Position numbers and translations under genes: made by a program
DNA from: Bacteroidales bacterium
GTDB taxonomy: Bacteria; Bacteroidota; Bacteroidia; Bacteroidales; F082
Length of the DNA stretch: 55,797 nt
Reading direction: 5' to 3'
Assembly (NCBI GenBank): GCA_017630195.1
Contig: JAGBVS010000155.1
Location: forward strand, 1 to 55,797
The notes under the pieces: model-generated
Databases searched by the model: none
What the model saw: the letters and a program-made list of their open reading frames with translations, nothing else
What the model was told of the DNA's origin: nothing
Shown here: positions 7,101-14,509 of the stretch, one piece after another
How positions within the stretch are numbered: position 1 is the first letter of the stretch
How the letters are laid out: the number at the start of each line of letters is the position of its first letter

Positions 7101-9935
7101 ACAGAAAGCTCATTGTTTGCTTTTGCTTCACGTCCTGCTGATGGTGGTTATTATAGGGATAAATACGGTGTTGTTATCTCTGAAGATGGCCAAGATTGGA
7201 CAGTGGTATGGTCGGAGCAATTTAATGAGTATTATTCAGATTACAGATATAAATATGTTGACCTCAGCAAATATGCAGGACAGAAAGTTTATATCGGTTT
7301 ACGTCATTATGAATGTAGTGGTGAAGATGCAAATAATGTCTTGATTGATAATATAGGATTAGTTGATGGTCCTTCAGTGGTGGTCGTAAGCGCAAATCCT
7401 GAAGATGCAGGCACAGTAGGTGGAGCAGGAGAATATTTATTTGGCGAAACAGCAACATTGACAGCATACGCAAATTATGGCTATCAATTTGTAAATTGGA
7501 CAGAAAACGGAGGAATAGTTTCAGAAAATGCTGAATATTATTTCACAGTTGTAGAAGATAGAGAATTGGTTGCAAACTTTGAAGAAATAGTCTTACATGA
7601 AATAACAGCAAACGCAAATCCGGAAGATGCCGGCATAGTAGATGGTACAGGAGAATACATACATGGCGAAACAGCGACATTGACAGCATACGCAAATCCT
7701 GGATATAAATTTGCAAACTGGATGGAAAACGGAGAAGTCGTTTCAGAATATGCAGAATATTCTTTCGTAGTTGAAAGTGCGAGAGAATTGGTTGCAAACT
7801 TTGAAGAAGTCGGCTTAATTGAAATAACAGCAATCGTAAATCCAGAAGAAACAGGTACAGTAGATGGCACAGGAGAATATTTATATGGTGAAACAGCGAC
7901 ATTGACAGCCATAGCAAATGATGGTTATCAATTTGCAAACTGGACAGAAAACGGAGAAGTCGTTTCAAAAGATGCAGAATATTCTTTCATAGTTGAAAGT
8001 GCGAGAGAATTGGTAGCTAACTTTGCTTTGCCTGAAACAGCTTTCTTTGATGACTTCAACGACGGAAATATAGACGGCTGGACATTAATAGATGTTGACG
8101 GTGATGGCTACAATTGGGAAATTTATAACAGCACTTCTATTACTTCATATTCTTATCAAAGTGGAAATCGTAATCCTGATAACTATATTGTAACAAGATT
8201 AAAATACTCGATAACAGAAAACTCAGTTCTTGTATTTACCTCACGTCCATGTGTTCAATCTTATTATAAGGACAAATACGGTGTTGTTGTTTCTGAAGAT
8301 GGTCAAGATTGGACAGTGCTATGGTCGGAGCAATTCAATGAATATTATTCAGATTACAGATATAAATATGTTGACCTAAGCGAATATGCAGGCAAGGCTG
8401 TTTATATCGGTTTCCGTCACTACGATACTGATGCAAATCAAGCAGAAAATGTCTTGGTTGATGATGTTGAATTGACAACAGAATACGTTAAATTCATAGG
8501 TGAGGGTTCTTGGAGCGATGCTTCAAACTGGCTTAATTCACAAAAACCAGAATCAACAGATAAAGTTTTTGTTAACGGAAACGCTGTAATACAAAACGGA
8601 GTCAATGTTTCTGTAAATGAGCTTTACATCAGCAACGGAAGTTCATTGACAATAGAAGGCGGCGCTTCATTGAGCGTAGCGGCAGGCTTCATTAATTATG
8701 ATAAAGATGCATTGATAATAAATGACGGTGCACAGTTGTTCCAAAGCAACGAAAACGTTTATGCTACATTTAATAAAAACATCGTCAATCCTGTTGGAAC
8801 ATGGGGCGAAGATGACAATACAGGCTGGCATTTCGTGTCAACACCTATTATTAATAGTCAAGTAAGTGAGTTTGTTCCATCAACAGGCAATTATGACTTG
8901 TTCAAATATGACGGAACGCAAACTGAACAATGGGTCAATTATAAGCAACATCAAGCTAATTTTGGAACAACATTCGTACAAGGTGCTGCTTATCTCGCTT
9001 CATACGAAACAGAAACAACAGCAGTTTTCAAAGGCATCGTTTCATATAATCAAAGCTTCGACTTTAACGTTTCTTATAATAATGATGTTAGAATGGCTAA
9101 CTTCCACCTCCTCGGCAATCCATTCTCATTCAACATGGATTTGAAGAACCTTGAATTAGATGGTGTTTATCCAGCTTTCGCTACATTAGATTCAGTAGGT
9201 GGTTATATCAATAATACAACAGGCATTATCTCTGTCGGTGAAGGTTTCTTCATTGAAGCTACTGGTGAATATCCATCAATTTCTTACAATGCTGGAAGCA
9301 AGTCAAGAGGCGAAAAATATGAATATATCAATGTTGTAGCTTCTGGCAAACAAGGCAGCAACAACGTTATCATCAAGCTTTCAGGCAAAGAAGAAAAAGG
9401 TTTCTCAAAACTTGAAAACCTCAACCAAAGCATCGCTGACCTTTATGTAAAGAACAATGGCAGACAATACAGCGTTTTAGGTTACGACAGAGATGTTAAA
9501 GAAGTTGAGCTCTTCTTCGACGCTAAGGAAATGGGCAACTACAGCATCAGCATCGAACCTAATGGAAAATTTGAAAGCGTAACTTTAGTTGACCGCATGA
9601 CAGGCATTGAAACAAACATGTTGATTGAAGACAAATACACATTCACAGCAACAGCTAACGACAATCCTAACCGTTTTGTATTGAAATTATCTAACGGCCA
9701 AGAGCCAACAGAAGACAGTCAATTCGCATATATGAATAATGGAGACATCGTTATCTATAATATTTCCGGCGATGCACAAATCAATATCTTCGACGCATTG
9801 GGACGTTGCGTATATCAAGGCGAAAGCAGCGATGCAACAACACGTATCGCAAGCGTATATTCAGCTGGCGTTTATGTAATCCAAAAAGTTGACGATAATG
9901 GTGTTAACGTACAGAAATTGATTATTAACGAATGA
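4122..9935 (+). CDS. Giant T9SS-exported adhesin with cleaved-adhesin modules and InlB-type B-repeats
   Basis: 1937 residues. Signal peptide 1-21 (ends FAPFALHA). Residues ~44-153 form a beta-rich N-terminal domain. Five cleaved-adhesin/MAM-like modules (FFDDFNDG..GW...D.DG...W, ending VLIDNVEL) lie at about 161-316, 403-560, 627-779, 927-1084 and 1304-1457. Seven ~70-residue InlB-type B-repeats (NPEEAGTV.GAG.Y..GETATL.A.AN.GY.F.NWTENG) lie between them, at about 317-386, 390-402 plus 560-621, 782-848, 855-924, 1085-1155, 1158-1228 and 1232-1303. Module 2 sits inside B-repeat 2. A WSDASNW segment starts near 1463, and a T9SS type A sorting domain closes the chain (FDALGRCVYQG...AGVYVIQK). Expected on the cell surface binding host or glycan ligands (inference). 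Own promoter and terminator. Related in sequence to the two giant genes at 38159-50178. Confidence 0.88.
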   Translation: MKKFLLTLMLMVMFAPFALHADDIAGMSRTSFAKDEVRSYTNYWTPDETVYPNNMTLTGLVTIDDEIQNTTSLEVGAFCGEELRGSYRLQYIPALDKHLVFLVIYGNDNDEITFKLYDHDLGQELDYQMLPESVVNFEVNKVEGDADFPFVIAFQEIEYATSFFFDFNDGTTTGWRDIDQDGDAHSWFISEYDGVGGTPCIMSETYSFNVGAFYPDNYFVTTDAYQVAAGSKLIWDVRPYDAVYYSDHYAVVVSTDNETFTNVWEETLTSFSNFEQRILDLSDYAGQNIYIGFRHYNCNGSNATAVLIDNVELSQHIAISAIVNPEEAGTVNGAGVYRNGETATLIATANEGYQFVNWTENGEIVSEDAEYSFVVESARELVANFELQTFNVTVVMQPNLNYELLNEGFETGHYVLPEGWTNYSDPSTAHTWGNIQVQGSFYNYMACTGEYSALQLGGYADNGSLYYLVTPAIDFSSTLNPTISFNYICPTWAGAYNNVSVKYGDTPTGPWTTVWEGAEAEAWTEVSASLAECSGKIVYVAFCVLENQSWGAGIDDVVITNPSCGYITGCGSYQYGETATLTATANDGYQFVSWTESDTIVSTDAEYSFTVESSREFVANFEELPEYASYFFDDFNDHNFDGWRTIDQDSDGHTWRIPNRKSYILSESYDDSNNEELDPDNYIVTTELYKITEKSVLGWLVMPSDDEYYEDHYAVVISTDNETFDVIWEETLTSFNDFEQRVLNLNEYAGQNIYIGFRHYNCNGSTAAGVLIDDVELSAIYNVTANVNPEEAGTVNGAGSYQYGGTATLTATANVGWQFVNWTENDEVVSEDAEYSFEVTEDRVIVANFIIAVYNVTAMPNDEFAGTVSGAGEFLFGETATLTAIANEGYLFANWTENDTVVSEDAEFSFTVTMNRNLVANFEQTVYETAFFDDFNDGNIDGWRLFQNDSDTENWKPVTSVGIDGTSCITSYSYNGAYLHPDNYIVTKLKYAITESSLFAFASRPADGGYYRDKYGVVISEDGQDWTVVWSEQFNEYYSDYRYKYVDLSKYAGQKVYIGLRHYECSGEDANNVLIDNIGLVDGPSVVVVSANPEDAGTVGGAGEYLFGETATLTAYANYGYQFVNWTENGGIVSENAEYYFTVVEDRELVANFEEIVLHEITANANPEDAGIVDGTGEYIHGETATLTAYANPGYKFANWMENGEVVSEYAEYSFVVESARELVANFEEVGLIEITAIVNPEETGTVDGTGEYLYGETATLTAIANDGYQFANWTENGEVVSKDAEYSFIVESARELVANFALPETAFFDDFNDGNIDGWTLIDVDGDGYNWEIYNSTSITSYSYQSGNRNPDNYIVTRLKYSITENSVLVFTSRPCVQSYYKDKYGVVVSEDGQDWTVLWSEQFNEYYSDYRYKYVDLSEYAGKAVYIGFRHYDTDANQAENVLVDDVELTTEYVKFIGEGSWSDASNWLNSQKPESTDKVFVNGNAVIQNGVNVSVNELYISNGSSLTIEGGASLSVAAGFINYDKDALIINDGAQLFQSNENVYATFNKNIVNPVGTWGEDDNTGWHFVSTPIINSQVSEFVPSTGNYDLFKYDGTQTEQWVNYKQHQANFGTTFVQGAAYLASYETETTAVFKGIVSYNQSFDFNVSYNNDVRMANFHLLGNPFSFNMDLKNLELDGVYPAFATLDSVGGYINNTTGIISVGEGFFIEATGEYPSISYNAGSKSRGEKYEYINVVASGKQGSNNVIIKLSGKEEKGFSKLENLNQSIADLYVKNNGRQYSVLGYDRDVKEVELFFDAKEMGNYSISIEPNGKFESVTLVDRMTGIETNMLIEDKYTFTATANDNPNRFVLKLSNGQEPTEDSQFAYMNNGDIVIYNISGDAQINIFDALGRCVYQGESSDATTRIASVYSAGVYVIQKVDDNGVNVQKLIINE

Positions 9936-9943
9936 TTGAATGA

Positions 9944-9979
9944 AGTCAACAAGTCAACAAGACTACAAGACAACAAGAA
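9944..9979. repeat. CAAGTCAACAAGACTAC word repeat
   Basis: Quasi-tandem AGTCAACA/AGACTACA/AGACAACA units between the adhesin stop and its terminator. The same words recur at 12556-12590, 22251-22283 and 37923-37964. Confidence 0.75.
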
Positions 9980-10014
9980 GGACGCTCACTGTTAAATGGT
10001 GGCGTCCTTTTTTT
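9980..10014 (+). terminator. Terminator of the 1937-residue adhesin gene
   Basis: GGACGC-T-CAC (9980-9989) pairs with GTG-GCGTCC (9999-10007), followed by T7. Confidence 0.88.
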
Positions 10015-10017
10015 CGG

Positions 10018-10088
10018 CACTTCGACAAGCTCAGTGGTGGAATTTTTTTTTGAGTAATGGAGTAATGAAGTAATGAAGTGATGAAGTC
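10018..10088. repeat. Short hairpin plus AGTAATGA word repeat
   Basis: CACTTCGACAAGCTCAGTG (10018-10036) has CACT/AGTG ends. It is followed at 10052-10088 by tandem GAGTAATG, GAGTAATG, AAGTAATG, AAGTGATG units. Noncoding, between convergent genes. Confidence 0.6.
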
Positions 10089-10111
10089 TCAATTCCTTAG
10101 TTCCTCAGGAC

Positions 10112-12523
10112 TTACTTCAATGTCACTCTCGTGATTCCATGACCTCCTGTCTCTAAACTTGCGTCTTGCATTTGTTGTACGCACGACATCTTGCTGAGTT
10201 GTTGACGTATCAGTTGTCGTAAGATGCCGTTGCCTTTTCCGTGTAGGATGCTGATGTTTTTGATGCTTAACAATGAGGCATCGTCGATATATTTGGCTAC
10301 AGCTTCAAGAGCCTCTTCGCCTCGCATTCCTCTCACGTCTAAAGTGAGGTTGAAGTTAGCAGCTTTTTCGTTGATGTCTTCCATGATTGCCTTACGGAGA
10401 TATGCCGGATTGCTAACTGATTTCTTTGCTTCTTTCTTGCTTATTTTAACGACTTTATCGGCTGTGGTTCTGAGTCGCACGCTGCCAAATTCTATGGTGA
10501 GGTCGGTGTCGCTGATGGCGACTATTTCGCCTACTATTTCCATCTCGTTGATACGAACCATATTGCCGACTTGCAAGTCTTGTTCGTCTTTCTTTTCTTT
10601 TTCTTCAATCTTGAGATTTTTAGAAATGACTTTAGCGTCTTCTTCGAGCTGCTGTTTCATTCCTTTCAAATCCTGACGTAATTCTTTGGTGCGTTCTTTC
10701 TCGGCCTGCGCCTCTTTAATCTCGCGGATGGTACGTTCTATCTTGGCGTTAGCCTTGTCAATGAGCGATTGCGCTTCCTTGTTGGCTTCTTTGAGAAGAG
10801 TGTTTTTCTTCTTCTCCAAATCGCTGAGCAAGTTCTTATATTTTGTGACCACTTCGTTGAGAAGATTGTCGGCCACTTTCAATTCAAATTCTTTCTTACG
10901 TACTTCTTTCTTTTCAATTTCAAGCTGTTGAAGCTGCTGGTCGAAGTTGAGATGTTCCTTGCCGCCAATCTCTGCAGCGTCGTCGAGTATTTCTTGAGGG
11001 AAACCTATTTTTTTTGCTATCTCGAAAGCGAAAGAACTGCCTGGTTTGCCAGTCATCATCACATAAAGAGGCTGCAAATAACGAGTGTCGAACAACATCG
11101 CACCATTGACGATGCCTTGATGATTATCTGCTAATAGTTTGAGATTAGCGTAGTGAGTCGTAACAACGCCGAATGACTTCTTCTCGTTGAGTTTTAATAA
11201 TATTGCTTCTGCTATCGCACCTCCGAGTTGAGGCTCAGTGCCGGTTCCAAATTCGTCTATCAAGAACAAGCTGCGTTTGTTGGCATGACCAAGCAGCTCT
11301 TTCATATTGAGAAGATGTGAACTATAAGTACTCAAATCGTTCTCAAGAGATTGGGAGTCGCCGATGTCGATGAACATATCGTGGAATATTCCGCATTTGG
11401 AGTCTATCTCCATCGGGACGGCGAGTCCGCATTGAAGCATATATTGAACGAGTCCGATAGTCTTGAGGCAAACAGACTTGCCGCCTGCGTTAGGTCCGGA
11501 GATGACGAGGATTCTGTTGTCTTTGTCTAAACTTAAATCCAAAGGAGTGATGTGTTTGTCCTGCGACTTTAACTTTTGCTCCAAAAGTGGGTGGCGAGCT
11601 TGTCGCCAGAGGAACATAGGTTCGTCGTTTATTTCAGGCACGACGCATTTATATTCGTTAGATAAAATTGCTTTGGCGCGGATGAAGTCGAGGAGTCCGA
11701 GTAGGTTCCAAGCTTTAAGCAGGTTGGGAATTTCCGGACGTAGTATCTTAGTGAAAGCGAGGAGAATTTTATTTATCTCGCGGCGTTCTGCATATTCTAA
11801 CTCTCTTATTTCGTTGTTGGTGTCGAATATTTCGGCAGGTTCGATATAGACAGTCTGACCTGTTGCTGACTCGTCGTGGATGAAGCCGCGCAGCGCTCTT
11901 TTGTCAGCAGCTTTCACCGGAATAACGGGGCGTCCGTCGCGTATGGTGAGTTCAGCGCTGCTGTCGGTCCAGCCTGCTGCCTTGGCATCGGTGAGAATCT
12001 TGCGCATACGGCGGTCGATGGATGACTGTTTTTTTCTTATCTCGCGTCGTATCTCTGCGAGTTCAGGGGAGGCGCTGTCGGGCATATCGCCTTTGTCGTC
12101 GATGAGACGAATTATTTCTGAAAAGATATGTTTGTCAATTTCAATGCCTTCAGACAAAGACTTGAGCGATTTTACCTTGTCGGATGATTCTGATTTAAAG
12201 AAATTCAAGACGTACGACAAAGCTGTCAGTGTGGGCTTTAATTCAAAGAGACTTTCGAGACTTATGACGGTGCCTTCAATGCTTAGATGTCTGAAGTCGT
12301 TGCGTAAGTCGTTGTAGTCGCGAACCGGAAATGGGACGCCGTTTTGTAAAAGTGAAAGAAAATCTTCAATCTGCGAGAGACGTACTTTGATTCTGTCGAT
12401 GTCGGAGCTGAATCGCATCTTGTCAACAAATTCTTTACCCATCTCGCTGATGCACAATTCGCTAAGTCTATTCTTTATAGAAACAAATCCAATCTTATTC
12501 TCAAAATCTTTAGGATAAATCAT
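10112..12523 (-). CDS. mutS2: Endonuclease/ATPase MutS2
   Basis: 803 residues. MutS-family ATPase without the mismatch-recognition domain, with the P-loop SGPNAGGKS near residue 341, the DE.GTGT segment (LFLIDEFGTGTEPQLGG), a long charged coiled coil (about 510-640) and a C-terminal Smr domain from about 727 (LDVRGMRGEEAL... HGKGNGILR). The family suppresses homologous recombination or resolves collided ribosomes, depending on species; the Smr domain is the nuclease. Length is typical. A promoter at 12543-12573 overlaps the end of the upstream DUF3791/3990 operon on the same strand, so read-through is possible. Confidence 0.96.
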   Translation of the reverse strand: MIYPKDFENKIGFVSIKNRLSELCISEMGKEFVDKMRFSSDIDRIKVRLSQIEDFLSLLQNGVPFPVRDYNDLRNDFRHLSIEGTVISLESLFELKPTLTALSYVLNFFKSESSDKVKSLKSLSEGIEIDKHIFSEIIRLIDDKGDMPDSASPELAEIRREIRKKQSSIDRRMRKILTDAKAAGWTDSSAELTIRDGRPVIPVKAADKRALRGFIHDESATGQTVYIEPAEIFDTNNEIRELEYAERREINKILLAFTKILRPEIPNLLKAWNLLGLLDFIRAKAILSNEYKCVVPEINDEPMFLWRQARHPLLEQKLKSQDKHITPLDLSLDKDNRILVISGPNAGGKSVCLKTIGLVQYMLQCGLAVPMEIDSKCGIFHDMFIDIGDSQSLENDLSTYSSHLLNMKELLGHANKRSLFLIDEFGTGTEPQLGGAIAEAILLKLNEKKSFGVVTTHYANLKLLADNHQGIVNGAMLFDTRYLQPLYVMMTGKPGSSFAFEIAKKIGFPQEILDDAAEIGGKEHLNFDQQLQQLEIEKKEVRKKEFELKVADNLLNEVVTKYKNLLSDLEKKKNTLLKEANKEAQSLIDKANAKIERTIREIKEAQAEKERTKELRQDLKGMKQQLEEDAKVISKNLKIEEKEKKDEQDLQVGNMVRINEMEIVGEIVAISDTDLTIEFGSVRLRTTADKVVKISKKEAKKSVSNPAYLRKAIMEDINEKAANFNLTLDVRGMRGEEALEAVAKYIDDASLLSIKNISILHGKGNGILRQLIRQQLSKMSCVQQMQDASLETGGHGITRVTLK

Positions 12524-12542
12524 CTCGCTTTTTATTTTTTTG

Positions 12543-12573
12543 CAAAGATAATAAAAAGACTACAAGACTACAA
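12543..12573 (-). promoter_or_regulatory. Promoter of mutS2, with its -33 inside a word repeat
   Basis: On the minus strand TTG (12573-12571) and TATCTTTG (12550-12543) are 20 bp apart. The TTG belongs to one unit of an AGACTACA array (12556-12590); neighbouring units offer TTGs at 12 and 28 bp. Confidence 0.72.
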
Positions 12574-12590
12574 GACTACAAGACTGCAAG
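12556..12590. repeat. AGACTACA octamer array
   Basis: Four near-perfect copies (the last AGACTGCA). On the minus strand this reads (TTGTAGTC)n upstream of the mutS2 -7 element. Confidence 0.8.
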
Positions 12591-12595
12591 TTTTT

Positions 12596-12805
12596 TTAAT
12601 CTTTATCTAATTCCTTTTCTAATATGTCATATATGTAAACTGGACTTTGGAAATATAGTCCAGTTAGGGGATTGTATAGATTGGCAAATGTTTGCGAATT
12701 GTAGAATATATCAATCGCTTCAGAAATGGAAATTTTTCTTTTTTCAGCAAGCATCGTGATGACATCACGTGTTGTGCATTCATTCATATAATCAATCTCG
12801 CTCAT
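12596..12805 (-). CDS. DUF3791 family small protein (downstream copy)
   Basis: 69 residues with a short helical pattern around TTRDVITMLAEKRKISISEAIDIFYNSQTF. This resembles DUF3791, a family that accompanies DUF3990 proteins and is presumed to be the antitoxin or a chaperone. The start overlaps the DUF3990 stop (ATGA, 12802-12805), so translation is coupled. It differs clearly from the upstream DUF3791 copy. The conserved C-terminal part (GLYFQSPVYIYDILEKEL) differs from that of copy 1, suggesting different partners. Function is inferred from context only. Confidence 0.7.
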   Translation of the reverse strand: MSEIDYMNECTTRDVITMLAEKRKISISEAIDIFYNSQTFANLYNPLTGLYFQSPVYIYDILEKELDKD

Positions 12806-13278
12806 ATTCTGATAAGATTAGATATCGCTTTTTCAGTTCCGAAGAAATATTGAAATGTTATTCCTTTGATGAATTTTAACTTTTCTTGGAATATTTCAAG
12901 GTCGATATTGTTTTCTAATAAGTTGCGGATTTGTACGCCGATTTTGTCGTTGGCGATTGGACCATAAATAACATCGTATTTGTGAATGTTATCATTGTTT
13001 TCATTAAGTTTGTTTTGAAGAATAAAATCAGCCCATTCTTTTGAATATGTGTCAAAAGATATAAAATTCAGACTTCCATCTGAAAGAAGGTTTTGGTCGA
13101 ATTGGTATGATATAACGATTGGTTCTGTTCCGAATTGGATAGCTTTAAACATTGCAAGTTTAAGAGCTTGGTCATACTCTTCTGATAAATAAAAACCTTT
13201 ACCAAAATCTTTTCCTTTATTAGATTTTGAAAGGTCTATTTTGTCAAAGTTTATATATGTCCCATGGTGTAGAATCAT
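12802..13278 (-). CDS. DUF3990 protein, predicted ADP-ribosyltransferase-fold toxin
   Basis: 158 residues. The N-terminal LHHGTY, the KDFGKGFYLSEEYDQALKLA segment and the later YDVIYGPIANDKIG are the three conserved blocks of DUF3990, assigned to the ADP-ribosyltransferase (ART) superfamily. The His of HHGT and the Tyr of GFYLS correspond to the first two ART motif positions; the catalytic acidic residue is not certain. Flanked by two DUF3791 genes with 1-nt (TAATG) and 4-nt (ATGA) overlaps. AT-rich compared with neighbouring housekeeping genes, consistent with transfer. Toxin activity is inferred. Confidence 0.78.
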   Translation of the reverse strand: MILHHGTYINFDKIDLSKSNKGKDFGKGFYLSEEYDQALKLAMFKAIQFGTEPIVISYQFDQNLLSDGSLNFISFDTYSKEWADFILQNKLNENNDNIHKYDVIYGPIANDKIGVQIRNLLENNIDLEIFQEKLKFIKGITFQYFFGTEKAISNLIRI

Positions 13279-13493
13279 TATAGATTTCCTCCATTCCTTT
13301 TACAAAAAGCAGATATTGATTCTATCATATATTGAAAACTCATAGTATGAGCTATTTCATATTGTTCTTCTAAAAATAGGAGTGCTTTATGTTTTCTTAA
13401 ATAGCTATAGCTTTCATGTAATGATAACTTATAGTGCTTAGCGAATTCGCTTATAAATATTACTATATATTCTATTTTATTCTTGTTATTCAT
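13278..13493 (-). CDS. DUF3791 family small protein (upstream copy)
   Basis: 71 residues. First gene of the three-gene cassette, with the DUF3791 pattern KIEYIVIFISEFAKHYKLSLHESYSYLRKHKALLFLEEQYEIAHTMS. Likely the antitoxin or cofactor of the DUF3990 protein. Its stop and the DUF3990 start share a base (TAATG, 13276-13280). The promoter at 13537-13544 is covered by an 8-bp inverted repeat, suggesting autoregulation. No DNA-binding domain is obvious in the protein itself. Confidence 0.72.
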   Translation of the reverse strand: MNNKNKIEYIVIFISEFAKHYKLSLHESYSYLRKHKALLFLEEQYEIAHTMSFQYMIESISAFCKRNGGNL

Positions 13494-13524
13494 TACAATA
13501 TTTTTAGTTATAACAACTTAATCG

Positions 13525-13545
13525 CTATCTTTCTTGCAAAGATAG
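13525..13545 (-). promoter_or_regulatory. Palindromic operator over the promoter of the DUF3791-DUF3990-DUF3791 operon
   Basis: CTATCTTT (13525-13532), 5 nt, AAAGATAG (13538-13545): a perfect 8-bp inverted repeat. Its right arm contains the minus-strand -7 element TATCTTTG (13544-13537). Start-site occlusion by a repressor is the obvious reading; no matching TTG was found upstream. Confidence 0.6.
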
Positions 13546-13620
13546 TGTTTTTTTCAGTTATTTAATTTAAAATATCTCTGTTTTTTGCTTTCATAAATTA
13601 TAGTTTCAAAAAAAATATAT

Positions 13621-13628
13621 TACTTTTG
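13621..13628 (+). promoter_or_regulatory. -7 element of cutC
   Basis: TACTTTTG followed by C, about 68 bp before the chosen ATG. No consensus -33. Confidence 0.45.
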
Positions 13629-13645
13629 CTATATAAAAATGTGGA

Positions 13646-13680
13646 CAAAGTCTGTTGACAGTTGACAATTGTCCGTTGAT
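13646..13680. repeat. GTCTGTTGACAGTTGAC word repeat
   Basis: Degenerate TGTTGACA/GTTGACAA/GTCCGTTGA units. A related array is at 36509-36545, upstream of the divergent oxyR/prx promoters. Confidence 0.65.
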
Positions 13681-13695
13681 AAAAAAATAACAACA

Positions 13696-14430
13696 ATGAT
13701 AAGAATAGAAATTTGTACAAACGGTTATCAATCAGTGATTAACGCTCAAGAAAACGGAGCTCACTGCACTGAATTATGTGAATCTTTGGAAGTTGGTGGA
13801 GTAACTCCTTCATACGGCACTTTGAAAAAAGTCGCTGCCGATATGAAAATACCAGTAAGAGTCCTCATCCGTCCTCGTTCAGGCAATTATATTTATAACG
13901 ATGCAGAACTTGAGATGATGTGCCTCGACATCGCATTGATAAAAGAACTCGGTTATGAAGGTGTTGTTATCGGAGCTCTCACTGAAAACGGTGATTTGGA
14001 CGTTCCTAAAATCAAGGCGATGATGAAAGCAGGCGAGGGCATGAAATTTACTTTCCACCGCGCCATAGACGCATGTAACGACCCTCTTGAAGCATTGAAG
14101 ATTTTGGTTGACTTAGGTTTCGATAAAGTCCTTACTTCAGGATGTAAACCAAAAGCAGCAGATGGTATTGAAATGATTGCTAAGATGCAGCAGCAATATG
14201 GCGATAAAATTAAAATTATGGCTGGCGGCGGCGTAAATGTTAATAACGTAATGAAGATTATCAGCGAGACCGGCGTTTCAAATTGTCACGCTTCTTTGAC
14301 TGTTGATGTCGAAAATTACTGCCAAAATCTTTATCCTGAGAAAGTTGACAATACTGGCGCTGCTATGTGCTGGAAGGTGTCTTCGCCTTCACTTATTAAG
14401 GAAATGTTAAATATTGTTAAAAATAGTTAA
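13696..14430 (+). CDS. cutC: CutC family protein
   Basis: 244 residues from ATG 13696 (MIRIEICTNG). CutC TIM-barrel features include the ENGAHCTELCESLEVGGVTPSYG segment, VLIRPRSGNYIYN, TFHRAID and MAGGGVN. The family is annotated for copper homeostasis, but enzymatic activity is unproven and many members may act in sugar metabolism. The frame can be extended to TTG 13669, but that extension lies in an intergenic word repeat (GTCTGTTGACAGTTGAC), so the ATG is preferred. Followed by its own terminator before the mannosidase gene. Confidence 0.92.
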   Translation: MIRIEICTNGYQSVINAQENGAHCTELCESLEVGGVTPSYGTLKKVAADMKIPVRVLIRPRSGNYIYNDAELEMMCLDIALIKELGYEGVVIGALTENGDLDVPKIKAMMKAGEGMKFTFHRAIDACNDPLEALKILVDLGFDKVLTSGCKPKAADGIEMIAKMQQQYGDKIKIMAGGGVNVNNVMKIISETGVSNCHASLTVDVENYCQNLYPEKVDNTGAAMCWKVSSPSLIKEMLNIVKNS

Positions 14431-14435
14431 AAATG

Positions 14436-14466
14436 ATGTGTAACAGTTTTTTTGTTACACATTTTT
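14436..14466 (+). terminator. Terminator of cutC
   Basis: ATGTGTAACA (14436-14445) pairs perfectly with TGTTACACAT (14453-14462) around a T-rich loop, then T5. It lies 48 bp before the mannosidase start, so the latter needs its own promoter. Confidence 0.85.
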
Positions 14467-14509
14467 ACATTAATTTTACAAACCGAAAAATAATATAAAA
14501 ACAATCCTA

